In this document: piece by piece, positions 1-8,193 of the stretch
How positions within the stretch are numbered: the first letter of the stretch is position 1
Layout: each line of letters opens with the position of its first letter
Assembly: GCA_050700355.1 (NCBI GenBank)
Contig: JBOHHE010000422.1
Span: 1-64,000 of the forward strand
Length of the DNA: 64,000 nt
Reading direction: 5' to 3'
Origin: GCA-003244245 sp050700355
GTDB taxonomy: Bacteria; Actinomycetota; Actinomycetes; Mycobacteriales; Pseudonocardiaceae
Translations under genes and position numbers: made by a program
The notes under the pieces: model-generated
What the model saw: only the letters and a program-made list of their open reading frames with translations
Databases searched by the model: none
Told to the model about the DNA's origin: nothing

Positions 1-1
1 G

Positions 2-1135
2 GCCGAGCGGGCCGCCCGGCAGCGGGCCGCAGCTGCGGCAGCCGCTCGGGAACGTGGCGCTGCCGTGGCCGCTGAGGTGGTCCGAGCCGGTGAGTTCGCC
101 CTGGCCCGGATCGACACTTCCCGTGACCGGGCCGCCGTCGAGCGGGACGCGGTGGTCGCCGAGCGGGCCGAATGGGAGCGGGACCTGGCCGACATCCGCG
201 CCCGGGTACGCGAGTTCGCCGGGAAGCTGGACCAGCTCACCGACACAGTGCACCGTGACGAGGTGCTGCGCGCCCAGCAGCGGCTGCGCATCGAACAGCT
301 CGAGGCCAAGATCTCCGATGATTTCGGCATCGGTCTGGAGGACCTCGTCGCCGAATACGGACCGACGGTACCCGTGCCCCCACCCGCGGTCGAGATGGCC
401 GAGTACGAGGTGGCGCGGGAGCGTGGTGAGCAGGTCAGCGCTCCGGTGCCGACGCCCTATGACCGCAGCGTGCAGACTCGCCGGGCCCAGCGGGCCGAAC
501 GCGATCTCGCTCTGCTCGGCAGGGTCAACCCGCTGGCGTTGGAGGAGTTCGCTGCGCTCGAGGAGCGCTACAAGTTCCTCTCCACCCAGCTGGAGGACCT
601 CAAAGCCACTCGAAGAGACCTGCTCACCGTCATCGCTGAGGTCGACGAGAAGATCCTTCACGTCTTCACCGAAGCCTTCCATGATGTGGCCCGTGAATTC
701 GAAACGGTCTTCGCCACGCTGTTCCCCGGCGGCGAAGGCCGGTTGACGCTCACCGAACCGGACGACATGCTCACCACCGGCATCGAGATCGAGGCTCGTC
801 CGGCGGGCAAGAAGGTCAAGCGCCTGTCACTGCTCTCCGGTGGGGAGAAGTCACTCACCGCAGTCGCCATGCTGGTTGCGATCTTCCGGGCCCGCCCGTC
901 ACCGTTCTACGTACTCGACGAAGTCGAGGCCGCGCTGGACGACACCAATCTGGGTCGCTTGATCAAGCTGTTCGAGTTGCTCCGAGACCGCTCCCAGCTG
1001 ATCGTCATCACCCACCAGAAACCGACGATGGAGATCGCCGACGCGCTCTACGGGGTGAGCATGCGCGGCGACGGCATCACCACAGTGATCTCCCAACGCC
1101 TCCGCGGCACCCTCGACTCCGCAGGCGCCGCCTAA
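2..1135 (+). CDS. smc: Chromosome partition protein SMC, C-terminal part
   Basis: The frame is open from the first bases of the window, so only about the last third of SMC is present. The piece holds the end of the second coiled-coil arm (Glu/Arg/Ala-rich heptads to about 620) and the C-terminal ABC-type head half: signature motif LSGGEKSLTAVA near 835-870, Walker B FYVLDEVEAALDD near 905-945 and the switch histidine in VITHQK near 1005-1020. SMC dimers with ScpA/ScpB organise and segregate the chromosome. The ftsY gene follows after 168 bp, the usual actinobacterial order. Identification is secure; the start lies outside the window. Confidence 0.97.
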   Translation, partial: AERAARQRAAAAAAARERGAAVAAEVVRAGEFALARIDTSRDRAAVERDAVVAERAEWERDLADIRARVREFAGKLDQLTDTVHRDEVLRAQQRLRIEQLEAKISDDFGIGLEDLVAEYGPTVPVPPPAVEMAEYEVARERGEQVSAPVPTPYDRSVQTRRAQRAERDLALLGRVNPLALEEFAALEERYKFLSTQLEDLKATRRDLLTVIAEVDEKILHVFTEAFHDVAREFETVFATLFPGGEGRLTLTEPDDMLTTGIEIEARPAGKKVKRLSLLSGGEKSLTAVAMLVAIFRARPSPFYVLDEVEAALDDTNLGRLIKLFELLRDRSQLIVITHQKPTMEIADALYGVSMRGDGITTVISQRLRGTLDSAGAA

Positions 1136-1152
1136 CCGACCCCCACCCCAGC

Positions 1153-1212
1153 GTGTCCGTCGCCCATGCCCGGTCTGTTCGGCACTCATGCTCGGTGTGT
1201 CCGCCGCTCATG
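1153..1212. repeat. Degenerate GTGTCCG intergenic repeat units
   Basis: The smc-ftsY spacer holds about three loosely tandem units of roughly 20 nt, each built as GTGTCCG..CRCCCATG or a close variant (near 1153, 1175 and 1197). Similar units occur at 62620-62684 before ftsZ. They look like a short intergenic repeat family; no function is evident. Confidence 0.5.
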
Positions 1213-1303
1213 TCCGATATCCGGCCGCACAGGACCCCAGGTATGAGCGAGTGGTGACCACCGTGCTCAGCTGACCGATTGGGCCGGATGCCAGGATGGT
1301 GCG

Positions 1304-2737
1304 GTGCCGAGCACGACCTTGATCCTCATCGCTGTCGCCGTGGTGGTGGCACTCCTGATCGCGCTGGTCGTCGGTTTGATACTGATTCGCCGACGGCGAA
1401 TCAGTATCACCGAGCAGCTGGAGCAGCCTCCCGAGACGCCTCCGGAGTCTCGTCGATATCAGGCTGGTGGCGCTATCAGCTTCTCCTCTGGTGGAGGTGG
1501 ACCACCGACAGCCCCTGAACTGACGGACGTTCCGCCCGCTGCCCCTGAGATCCCGGCGCCAGCCGAGCCCCCCCCAGTTGAATCAGTCCTGCCTGAAGCG
1601 ACCCCAACGACCCGACCTGAAACTGTCCCACCCGAAACGGCTCCACCGGAGACAGTTCCACCAGAAACGGCCCAGCCGGAGACAGTTCCACCGGAAACAG
1701 CCCAGCCGGAGACAGTCCCACCCGAAAGGGCCCAGCCGGAGACAGTCTCGCCTGAAACAGCCCCAGCTGAACGGGTTTTGGCCGAACCTGTCGAGCCGAT
1801 CGAGCCACCTTCCGGTCGGCTGGTCCGGCTACGTGGCCGGTTGTCTCGATCCCGCTCGACATTGGGGCAGGGCGTGCTCGGCCTGCTCGGTGCAGGCGAC
1901 CTGGACGAGGAATCGTGGACAGATATCGAGGACACCCTGCTGCTCGCCGATCTTGGCATAGCCGCGACCACGGAGATCGTGGAATCGCTCCGAGCCGAAC
2001 TCGCCCGCCGCGCCGTGCGGACCCCTGAGCAGGCACGCGCCGCGCTGCGTGCTGTCCTCGTTGAGGCGTTGCGACCGGATCTGGATCGTGCGGTGCGAGC
2101 ACTTCCGCATGTGGGTGCCGACGGTGCCAGCACGCCCGGTGTCGTGCTCATCGCCGGGGTGAACGGCGCAGGCAAGACGACCACGACCGGAAAGCTGGCG
2201 CGGGTGCTGGTTGCGGACGGCAGGAAGGTGCTATTGGGCGCGGCCGATACCTTCCGAGCCGCCGCTGCGGAGCAGCTGGTTACGTGGGGTGAGCGCGCGG
2301 GTGCAGAGGTCGTGCGCGGCCCACAGGGGGCCGATCCAGCCAGTGTGGCCTTCGAAGCGGTTAAGCAGGCCAGCACTGGCGGGGTGGATACCGTACTCAT
2401 CGACACTGCCGGCAGGCTGCATACCAAAGCCGGGCTGATGGATGAGTTGGGCAAGGTCAAGCGAGTGGTGTCCAGGCAGACCAAGGTGGATGAGGTCCTG
2501 TTGGTGTTGGACGCCACCACCGGCCAGAACGGGCTCACCCAGGCCCGGGTGTTCGGCGAGGTCGTGGAGGTCACCGGCATCGTGCTGACGAAAATGGACG
2601 GTACCGCCAAGGGGGGCATTGTCTTCCAGGTGCAGCGGGAGATCGGTGTGCCGATCAAGTTGGTCGGTCTCGGCGAGGGCGTCGACGACCTGGCCCCATT
2701 CGAGCCGGAGGCCTTCGTCGACGCGCTGCTAGATTAA
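1304..2737 (+). CDS. ftsY: Signal recognition particle receptor FtsY
   Basis: FtsY is the membrane-bound SRP receptor GTPase that docks ribosome/Ffh complexes at the Sec translocon. The 477-residue protein starts with one membrane helix (about residues 5-28) followed by RRRR, a long Pro/Glu linker with five near-identical ten-residue repeats, then the NG domain. G1 is GVNGAGKTTTTGK (about residues 286-298); G3 is DTAGRLHTK and G4 is TKMDG. The N-terminal membrane anchor is typical of actinobacterial FtsY. The GTG at 1304 places the helix at the extreme N-terminus. A CAGGAT hexamer ends 6 nt upstream, so a leaderless message is possible but the box is imperfect. Its partner Ffh is at 8194. Confidence 0.96.
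   Translation: MPSTTLILIAVAVVVALLIALVVGLILIRRRRISITEQLEQPPETPPESRRYQAGGAISFSSGGGGPPTAPELTDVPPAAPEIPAPAEPPPVESVLPEATPTTRPETVPPETAPPETVPPETAQPETVPPETAQPETVPPERAQPETVSPETAPAERVLAEPVEPIEPPSGRLVRLRGRLSRSRSTLGQGVLGLLGAGDLDEESWTDIEDTLLLADLGIAATTEIVESLRAELARRAVRTPEQARAALRAVLVEALRPDLDRAVRALPHVGADGASTPGVVLIAGVNGAGKTTTTGKLARVLVADGRKVLLGAADTFRAAAAEQLVTWGERAGAEVVRGPQGADPASVAFEAVKQASTGGVDTVLIDTAGRLHTKAGLMDELGKVKRVVSRQTKVDEVLLVLDATTGQNGLTQARVFGEVVEVTGIVLTKMDGTAKGGIVFQVQREIGVPIKLVGLGEGVDDLAPFEPEAFVDALLD
1616..1765 (+). repeat. Five 30-bp in-frame repeats in ftsY linker
   Basis: Five consecutive 30-nt units encode variants of PETVPPETAQ in the linker between the membrane helix and the GTPase domain of FtsY. 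The unit length is a multiple of three, so copy-number change would keep the frame. They form a stiff acidic proline-rich spacer. Confidence 0.9.
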
Positions 2738-2777
2738 CGCCCGGATTAAGGCGGGAGGCTGTTGGGGGAACTGGTGC

Positions 2778-2847
2778 GTAACGCGGACGTAACAGGCTCA
2801 TCCCCACAGTTAACTGCGCTGAAACATATGATACCCACCGATGTAAC
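2778..2847 (+). promoter_or_regulatory. GlnR-like operator upstream of amtB
   Basis: Two arrays fit the actinobacterial GlnR box layout of 5-mers separated by 6 nt. The first is GTAAC-N6-GTAAC (2778-2793). The second is TTAAC-N6-GAAAC-N6-TACCC-N6-GTAAC (2810-2847). They sit 72-141 bp before the amtB start. GlnR is known to activate amtB-glnK-glnD under nitrogen limitation in Streptomyces and relatives; AmtR is the alternative regulator in corynebacteria. Assignment is by pattern and context. Confidence 0.65.
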
Positions 2848-2918
2848 ACAGTGTGCCCAATCTGTTTCCGACGTGCCACCCGATCGTGGCGCAGTGGACA
2901 TAAGAGAGGAGTGAGCCC

Positions 2919-4325
2919 GTGCCTCTAACCGGAGTACCTGACCCCGGTCACACCGCCTGGATGCTAGCCAGTTCCGCCCTGGTGCTGTTGATGACTCCGG
3001 GCCTCGCGTTCTTCTACGGCGGGATGGTCCGCTCGAAGAGCGTCCTGAACATGATGATGATGAGCCTATCCGCGATGGGGATCGTCGGGGTCCTCTGGGT
3101 GCTCTACGGCTATTCGATGGCATTCGGTAACGACATCGGTTATGGCCTGCTCGGCAATCCAGGAGAGTTCGCCGGCCTGGGAAGCCTGCTGGGGGGGACC
3201 TATGGGGACGATGCCGCGACCGAGGTGGTCGAGGCCGTCTCGATCCCGCTGGTGGGGGGGACTATCCCCGCTATGGTGTTCGTTGCGTTCCAGGCGATGT
3301 TCGCGATCATCACCGTTGCGCTGATCTCCGGTGCTGCGGCGGACCGGATGCGGTTCGTGCCGTGGCTGCTGTTCGCGGCGATCTGGGCGACGGCCGTCTA
3401 CTTTCCGGTTGCGCACTGGGTTTTCTCGTTCGACGGGGTGAGCGCACCGGCCGGTGGCTGGATCGCCAACGAGCTCAAGGCGATCGACTTCGCAGGTGGG
3501 ACCGCTGTGCACATCAACGCCGGCGCCGCAGGTCTGGCGCTGGCGGTGGTACTCGGCGCGCGGCGCGGCTGGCCCCGGGAGGCTATGCGCCCGCACAACC
3601 TACCCTTCGTGATGCTCGGCGCGGGCCTGCTGTGGTTCGGCTGGTTCGGCTTCAACGCCGGATCGGCCGGGGCCGCCAACGGTGTCGCGGCCGTTGCCTT
3701 TGTCAACACCTTGGTGGCCACCGCCGCGGCGATGTTGTCCTGGTTGTTGGTCGAGCGGGTCCGCGACGGACGGCCCACCAGTCTCGGTGGCGCCTCGGGT
3801 GTGGTGGCAGGTCTGGTCGCCATCACCCCGGCTTGCCATTCGGTCTCTCCGCTCGGGGCGATCGCGATAGGGGCGATCGCAGGCGTGCTGTGTGCGCTCG
3901 CGGTGAGTATCAAATTCCGCTTCGGCTTCGACGACTCCCTCGATGTCGTCGCCGTACACCTCGTCGGCGGCTTGGTGGGAACGCTGCTGATCGGTTTCCT
4001 CGCTGACCCCGCTGCGCCTGCCGGCGCGGAGGGCCTGTTCTACACCGGGAGCATCGACCAATTGTGGCGCCAGGCCGTGGCCGCGGTTGTCGTGCTGGCT
4101 TACTCGATGGTTGTCACGGCGGTCATCGCTCTGGTACTGAAGTTCACCATCGGGCTACGGGTGGATGACGAGACCGAGCTGGCCGGTATAGATGAGGTCG
4201 AACATGCCGAGGCCGGTTACGAGCTGACCGGCCTCCGCACCATGAGCGGATCGTCGCCGAGCCGGGCCACCACGCCGGCCCAATCCTCGGACATGATCCG
4301 GGCCTCAGCAGGCACGGAAGGGTGA
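2919..4325 (+). CDS. amtB: Ammonium transporter AmtB
   Basis: AmtB is a trimeric inner-membrane channel for NH4+/NH3, blocked by GlnK when nitrogen is plentiful. The 468-residue protein has the family layout of about eleven hydrophobic helices, beginning with the segment ending LLMTPGLAFFYGGMVRSK. The twin pore histidines are in GTAVHINAG and VVAVHLVGG. A hydrophilic C-terminal tail of about 60 residues is the expected GlnK-facing region. The GTG start follows an AGAGGAG ribosome site at 2904-2910. The glnB gene follows after 9 bp and a GlnR-like operator precedes, so the genes form one nitrogen-control unit. Confidence 0.97.
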   Translation: MPLTGVPDPGHTAWMLASSALVLLMTPGLAFFYGGMVRSKSVLNMMMMSLSAMGIVGVLWVLYGYSMAFGNDIGYGLLGNPGEFAGLGSLLGGTYGDDAATEVVEAVSIPLVGGTIPAMVFVAFQAMFAIITVALISGAAADRMRFVPWLLFAAIWATAVYFPVAHWVFSFDGVSAPAGGWIANELKAIDFAGGTAVHINAGAAGLALAVVLGARRGWPREAMRPHNLPFVMLGAGLLWFGWFGFNAGSAGAANGVAAVAFVNTLVATAAAMLSWLLVERVRDGRPTSLGGASGVVAGLVAITPACHSVSPLGAIAIGAIAGVLCALAVSIKFRFGFDDSLDVVAVHLVGGLVGTLLIGFLADPAAPAGAEGLFYTGSIDQLWRQAVAAVVVLAYSMVVTAVIALVLKFTIGLRVDDETELAGIDEVEHAEAGYELTGLRTMSGSSPSRATTPAQSSDMIRASAGTEG

Positions 4326-4334
4326 GAGCACACG

Positions 4335-4673
4335 ATGAAACTAATCACCGGAATCGTCAAGCCGTTCACACTTGAGGACGTCAAAGGTGCCCTGGAGCAG
4401 ATCGGGGTGCTCGGGATGACTGTCAGTGAGGTTCAGGGATTCGGCAGGCAGAAGGGGCACACCGAGGTATATCGGGGCGCGGAGTACTCGGTCGATTTCG
4501 TGCCCAAGATCCGGATTGAGGTCGTCGTGGATGACACGCAGGTGGACAAGACGATCGACGCACTCGTTGAGGCGGCCCGGACCGGGAAGATCGGGGACGG
4601 CAAAGTGTGGGTCACCCCGGTAGAAATGGTGGTACGGGTGCGTACGGGTGAGCGGGGCCTGGACGCCTTGTGA
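4335..4673 (+). CDS. glnB: Nitrogen regulatory PII protein GlnB/GlnK
   Basis: PII is a trimeric signal protein that senses ATP/ADP and 2-oxoglutarate and controls AmtB and nitrogen regulators. Length (112 residues) is standard. The T-loop is present with Tyr51 in RGAEYSVDF, the residue adenylylated by GlnD in actinobacteria and uridylylated in proteobacteria. The C-terminal signature GDGKVWVTPVE is also present. Position directly after amtB marks it as the GlnK-type paralogue, although the families are not separable by sequence alone. A strong hairpin follows, 21 bp after the stop. Confidence 0.97.
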   Translation: MKLITGIVKPFTLEDVKGALEQIGVLGMTVSEVQGFGRQKGHTEVYRGAEYSVDFVPKIRIEVVVDDTQVDKTIDALVEAARTGKIGDGKVWVTPVEMVVRVRTGERGLDAL

Positions 4674-4693
4674 TCGTGAGCAGGGGCTGATGC

Positions 4694-4730
4694 CTGCGGG
4701 GCGCTGATGGTCCTCATCAGCGCCCCGCAG
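4694..4730 (+). terminator. Strong hairpin after glnB
   Basis: A perfect 16-bp inverted repeat (arms 4694-4709 and 4715-4730, loop GTCCT) lies between glnB and glnD. No T-run follows, as is common for actinobacterial terminators. It probably ends or attenuates the amtB-glnB transcript before glnD. Confidence 0.75.
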
Positions 4731-4807
4731 ATGCGCCGCGCTCTGGAAACAACTGTGCGGTGTGGACTGGAGCGCGGCCCGCCGCGCTGTCGGGGAGAAG
4801 AGTCGAG

Positions 4808-7237
4808 ATGGGACACGAACCGACCGGCACAAGATCCGAGGGACTACCCGAAAAGCAGGCTGCCGCGGCTGACCTGGCCAAGGCCCGTGCTGCCCTGCTC
4901 GCCGTCGGCCCGCGGCAGCGTCGGTTGTCTCCCGAAGCGCTGCGAGTGGCGCTGGGTGACCTATACGAGTTCTGGTTGGTCTCCCGCGCCGCATCCGTGG
5001 GCATCGGCCAGGGCACCGCCCTGGTTGCGGTCGGTGCTCTGGGCCGTCGTGAGCTGGCGCCGTATTCCGATCTTGACCTGCTGCTGCTGCACAACGGTAA
5101 AGGTGAGGTCAGCAGGCTCGCGGATTCGTTGTGGTACCCGCTGTGGGATGCCCGCATCGAGTTGGATCACAGCGTGCGCACTGTCGGGCAGGCATTGCAG
5201 GTAGCCGCCACAGACTTGCGGGCGGCGCTCGGGCTGCTGGATGCCCGGCTGATCGCCGGAGACGGGGCGCTGTTCACCGGCATGGAAACCGCCGTGCGGC
5301 GGGCTTGGCGCACCGGCATCCGTAGCCGCTTGGAGGAGCTCGCCGAGTCGGCGCAGGAGCGCTGGCGGCGGCGCGGCGATGTCGCGCACCGGGTAGAGCC
5401 GGACCTTAAGAACGGCCACGGTGGACTGCGCGACGTGCAGTTGCTCGATGCGTTGTCCACTGGTCAGCTCGTGGACCGAGTCGGCCCGGACGTGTGCGCG
5501 GCGCGCGACCTATTGTTGGACGTGCGTACCGAGCTGCACCGGCTGGCCGGCCGGAGCCGGGACGTGCTGCGTGCGCAGGATGCCGACGAGATCGCTGTCG
5601 CCCTGGAGCTTGGTGATCGGTTCGAATTGGCCAGAAGCGTGTCCGGGGCGGCCCGCACGATCGTCTATGCGGTCGACGTGGGGCTGCGCAGGGCACGCGC
5701 CGCGGTACCCCCGAGGGGCCGGGCCCGGTTGAGCGGCTTGCGGAACCTGGGCAGGGGACCGATCCGCCGTCCGCTCGACGATGGTGTGGTGGAGCACGGT
5801 GGCGAGGTGGCGCTGGCTCGTGATGCCCGCCCGCCCCGCGATCCGGCGCTGGCGCTGCGCGTCGCCGCGACCGCCGCGAGGACCGGGATGCCGGTGGCGG
5901 CGGGAACCCTCGCAACGTTGGCCGACACCGCACCGGAGCTGCGCCAGCCCTGGCCCCGAGCGGCATTGGACGAATTGCTGTCTCTGCTAGGCGCGGGCAG
6001 GCCTGCGGTGGACGTGATCGAGGCGATGGATCGCACGGGGTTATGGGGGCGGTTGTTTCCGGAATGGGGGGCGGTACGTGATCTGCCACCTCGGGACCGG
6101 GCACATGTGTGGACAGTGGACCGGCACTTGGTGGAGACGGCGGCCCATGCGGCGCGGCTGACCACCACTGTGGCCCGGCCGGACTTGCTGCTGCTCGGTT
6201 CGTTGCTGCACGACCTGGGCAAAGGGCGCGGCGGAGACCATTCCGCCGTCGGCGCGGCACTCGCCGAGCAGATCGGCCATCGGCTCGGGTTGTGGCCCTC
6301 GGACGTGGAGATGCTCTGCTCGGTGGTGCGCCACCACCTGCTGCTGCCGCATACGGCGACTCGCCGGGATCTCGAAGATCCGGCGACCGCGCAGCGGGTG
6401 GTCGACATCCTCGGCGGAGACCAGACGGTACTGGAGTTACTGGTCGCCCTGGCTGAGGCCGACAGTCTGGCCACCGGCCCGGGGGTATGGAGCGAGTGGC
6501 GCGCGGCGCTGATCGCCGACCTGGCCAAGCGCTGCCGGGCGGTGCTGGCGGGGCAACCCTTGCCGGGGCCGGTGCCGCTCACCGCGGAGCAGTGCGCCTT
6601 GGCTGAACGGGTCGTCGCGATCGGCTCGGTGCACGTGAGCGCAGATACCGAGGCAGGGCCGGGTGCGGCCACCACGGTCACCGTGGTGACCCCCGGACGT
6701 CCCGGGGTGCTCGCCCTGGCGGCCGGGGTGCTCGCGCTGCATTCGCTCCAGGTCCACTCGGCGGCCATCCGGGTCATCGAGCTTCCGAGCGGGTCCTCCG
6801 CGGCGGTGGACTCCTTCAACGTCTCGCCGCGTTTCGGGCGCCCCCCCGATGCCACGTTGCTGCGCCAGGACCTGCTGCGGGCGCTGGACGGCTCGCTTGC
6901 GCTGGCTGAGCGGCTGGCCGCCAAGGAGCGTGATTACGGGGAGGTCGGTGGGTCCGGCGTGGTGCCTTCGGCGGTCGAGGCCAAGGTGCTCTGGTTCGAC
7001 GACGAGGCCACCGGGGCAGTGGTCCTCGAGTTGCGCACCACCGACCGGATCGGGCTGCTCCACCGGGTCGCCTCCGCGCTGGAGGCCTGCTCGGCGACCG
7101 TACGATGGGCACGGGTCGTGACATGGGGTAGTTCAGTGGTGGATTCCTTCGGCCTCATCGGATCCGGCGCAGACGGGCAACTACGGCCCGAGGCGCGTCG
7201 AAAGGTCGAGCGCGCGGTACTCAGCGCGGCCCGGTGA
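4808..7237 (+). CDS. glnD: PII nucleotidyltransferase GlnD
   Basis: GlnD is the bifunctional enzyme that adds and removes the nucleotide on PII; in actinobacteria the modification is adenylylation. Domains in order: nucleotidyltransferase with GRRELAPYSDLDLL (about residues 78-92), PII-UTase helper region, HD phosphohydrolase with LLHDLGKGRGGDHS (about 466-480), and two C-terminal ACT domains (about 620-690 and 735-800). I chose the ATG at 4808 because GGGGAGAAG lies just upstream at 4792-4800. An in-frame GTG at 4760 would add 16 residues across that site. The result is 809 residues, normal for the family. Confidence 0.94.
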   Translation: MGHEPTGTRSEGLPEKQAAAADLAKARAALLAVGPRQRRLSPEALRVALGDLYEFWLVSRAASVGIGQGTALVAVGALGRRELAPYSDLDLLLLHNGKGEVSRLADSLWYPLWDARIELDHSVRTVGQALQVAATDLRAALGLLDARLIAGDGALFTGMETAVRRAWRTGIRSRLEELAESAQERWRRRGDVAHRVEPDLKNGHGGLRDVQLLDALSTGQLVDRVGPDVCAARDLLLDVRTELHRLAGRSRDVLRAQDADEIAVALELGDRFELARSVSGAARTIVYAVDVGLRRARAAVPPRGRARLSGLRNLGRGPIRRPLDDGVVEHGGEVALARDARPPRDPALALRVAATAARTGMPVAAGTLATLADTAPELRQPWPRAALDELLSLLGAGRPAVDVIEAMDRTGLWGRLFPEWGAVRDLPPRDRAHVWTVDRHLVETAAHAARLTTTVARPDLLLLGSLLHDLGKGRGGDHSAVGAALAEQIGHRLGLWPSDVEMLCSVVRHHLLLPHTATRRDLEDPATAQRVVDILGGDQTVLELLVALAEADSLATGPGVWSEWRAALIADLAKRCRAVLAGQPLPGPVPLTAEQCALAERVVAIGSVHVSADTEAGPGAATTVTVVTPGRPGVLALAAGVLALHSLQVHSAAIRVIELPSGSSAAVDSFNVSPRFGRPPDATLLRQDLLRALDGSLALAERLAAKERDYGEVGGSGVVPSAVEAKVLWFDDEATGAVVLELRTTDRIGLLHRVASALEACSATVRWARVVTWGSSVVDSFGLIGSGADGQLRPEARRKVERAVLSAAR

Positions 7238-7271
7238 GCTGGGCGGGGATGTACCTGATACCCCTGCGGGC

Positions 7272-7277
7272 TACGCT
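7272..7277 (+). promoter_or_regulatory. Candidate -10 box for leaderless DivIVA-like gene
   Basis: TACGCT ends 8 nt before the ATG at 7286, which would place the transcription start at or next to the start codon. No clear -35 is seen. Confidence 0.5.
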
Positions 7278-7285
7278 CACGGGGT

Positions 7286-8125
7286 ATGCGCGCAACGCAA
7301 GATGAGATGGTCCCTCTGCACGTCCCGTTCGAGATCGTATTGCGCGGGTTCGATCGCCGGCAGGTACTCGATCACATCGAGTCACTAGAGGGCCGTATCG
7401 CGATGATCGCCGCCGACCGCGACGCGGCCCTTCAGCAGACCGCCGACCTCAGCAAGCTACTCGAACACCTTCGTTGTGAGGTGGAAGAGGCGAACACGCG
7501 GGTGGAGCGCCTGCAGCGATCGTCGCTGGGTGCTGCGGGGGCGCGGATCCAGCGCATGTTGCAGATGGCCGAGGACGAGATCACCGCACTGCAGGCAGCC
7601 ACCGAGCAGGAGACCACATCGCTGCGTGAGCGCACGCACGCAGAGGCCGACCGGCTGATGCAGGAGACCATCCTGCGGTGTGAACGCCTGGAGGCGGAGT
7701 CGGAGCAGCGACGCAGCACCGAGGAAGCCGAGTCGGCGGCGCGGTGCCGAAGGGCCGAGGAGGACTCCGCGCGTCGGCGGTTGGCGGCTGAGCAGCAGTG
7801 TGAGCGCGATATCCTCCGCAAGGAAGCGCAAGCCGCCGCCTGGATCACGGAGTATCAAACCTGGGGGGTGGCCGGGCTGCACCTCATGCTACGGATCGCG
7901 GGCGAGGGGCTCAGCAAGCGGATGGCGGAGGTCGAGCGGGAGATCGCCAGGTTCACCGAGCTGCGGGCCGACGTCACCGCCCGGCTGTCCTCGGCGCACC
8001 GTGTGCTGGTGGATGCGGTCGCTCAGGTTGAACGGCCGACTGCGATCGAGCGGGGTGGGGCGATCGAGCCGGGCGAGGCGATGGCCGACCAGGCAGGTCG
8101 GGGGGCAGGACTGCTGGACGGCTAG
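7286..8125 (+). CDS. DivIVA-like coiled-coil protein
   Basis: The 279-residue protein opens with VPFEIVLRGFDRRQVLDHIESLE, which resembles the lipid-binding N-terminus of DivIVA/Wag31 proteins with the conserved FDRRQV turn. A long Glu/Arg/Ala coiled coil fills about residues 35-180. A second helical segment near residues 190-250 follows. No catalytic motif or membrane helix is seen. It probably marks curved membrane or scaffolds envelope growth, but it is not the canonical Wag31, which normally lies downstream of ftsZ. An internal ATG at 7301 is an alternative start. It stands alone between glnD and ffh. Confidence 0.75.
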   Translation: MRATQDEMVPLHVPFEIVLRGFDRRQVLDHIESLEGRIAMIAADRDAALQQTADLSKLLEHLRCEVEEANTRVERLQRSSLGAAGARIQRMLQMAEDEITALQAATEQETTSLRERTHAEADRLMQETILRCERLEAESEQRRSTEEAESAARCRRAEEDSARRRLAAEQQCERDILRKEAQAAAWITEYQTWGVAGLHLMLRIAGEGLSKRMAEVEREIARFTELRADVTARLSSAHRVLVDAVAQVERPTAIERGGAIEPGEAMADQAGRGAGLLDG

Positions 8126-8193
8126 GCTGGCCTGTAGTACCAGCCCAAATCCGGGGCACCACCCCCGCCGCACCCCCAGGGAGCGCGACCGGC

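Noticed and set aside
1459..2658. 399-codon minus-strand frame opposite ftsY
   Set aside because: Antisense shadow of the ftsY repeats and GTPase; Ser/Thr-rich low-complexity sequence only.
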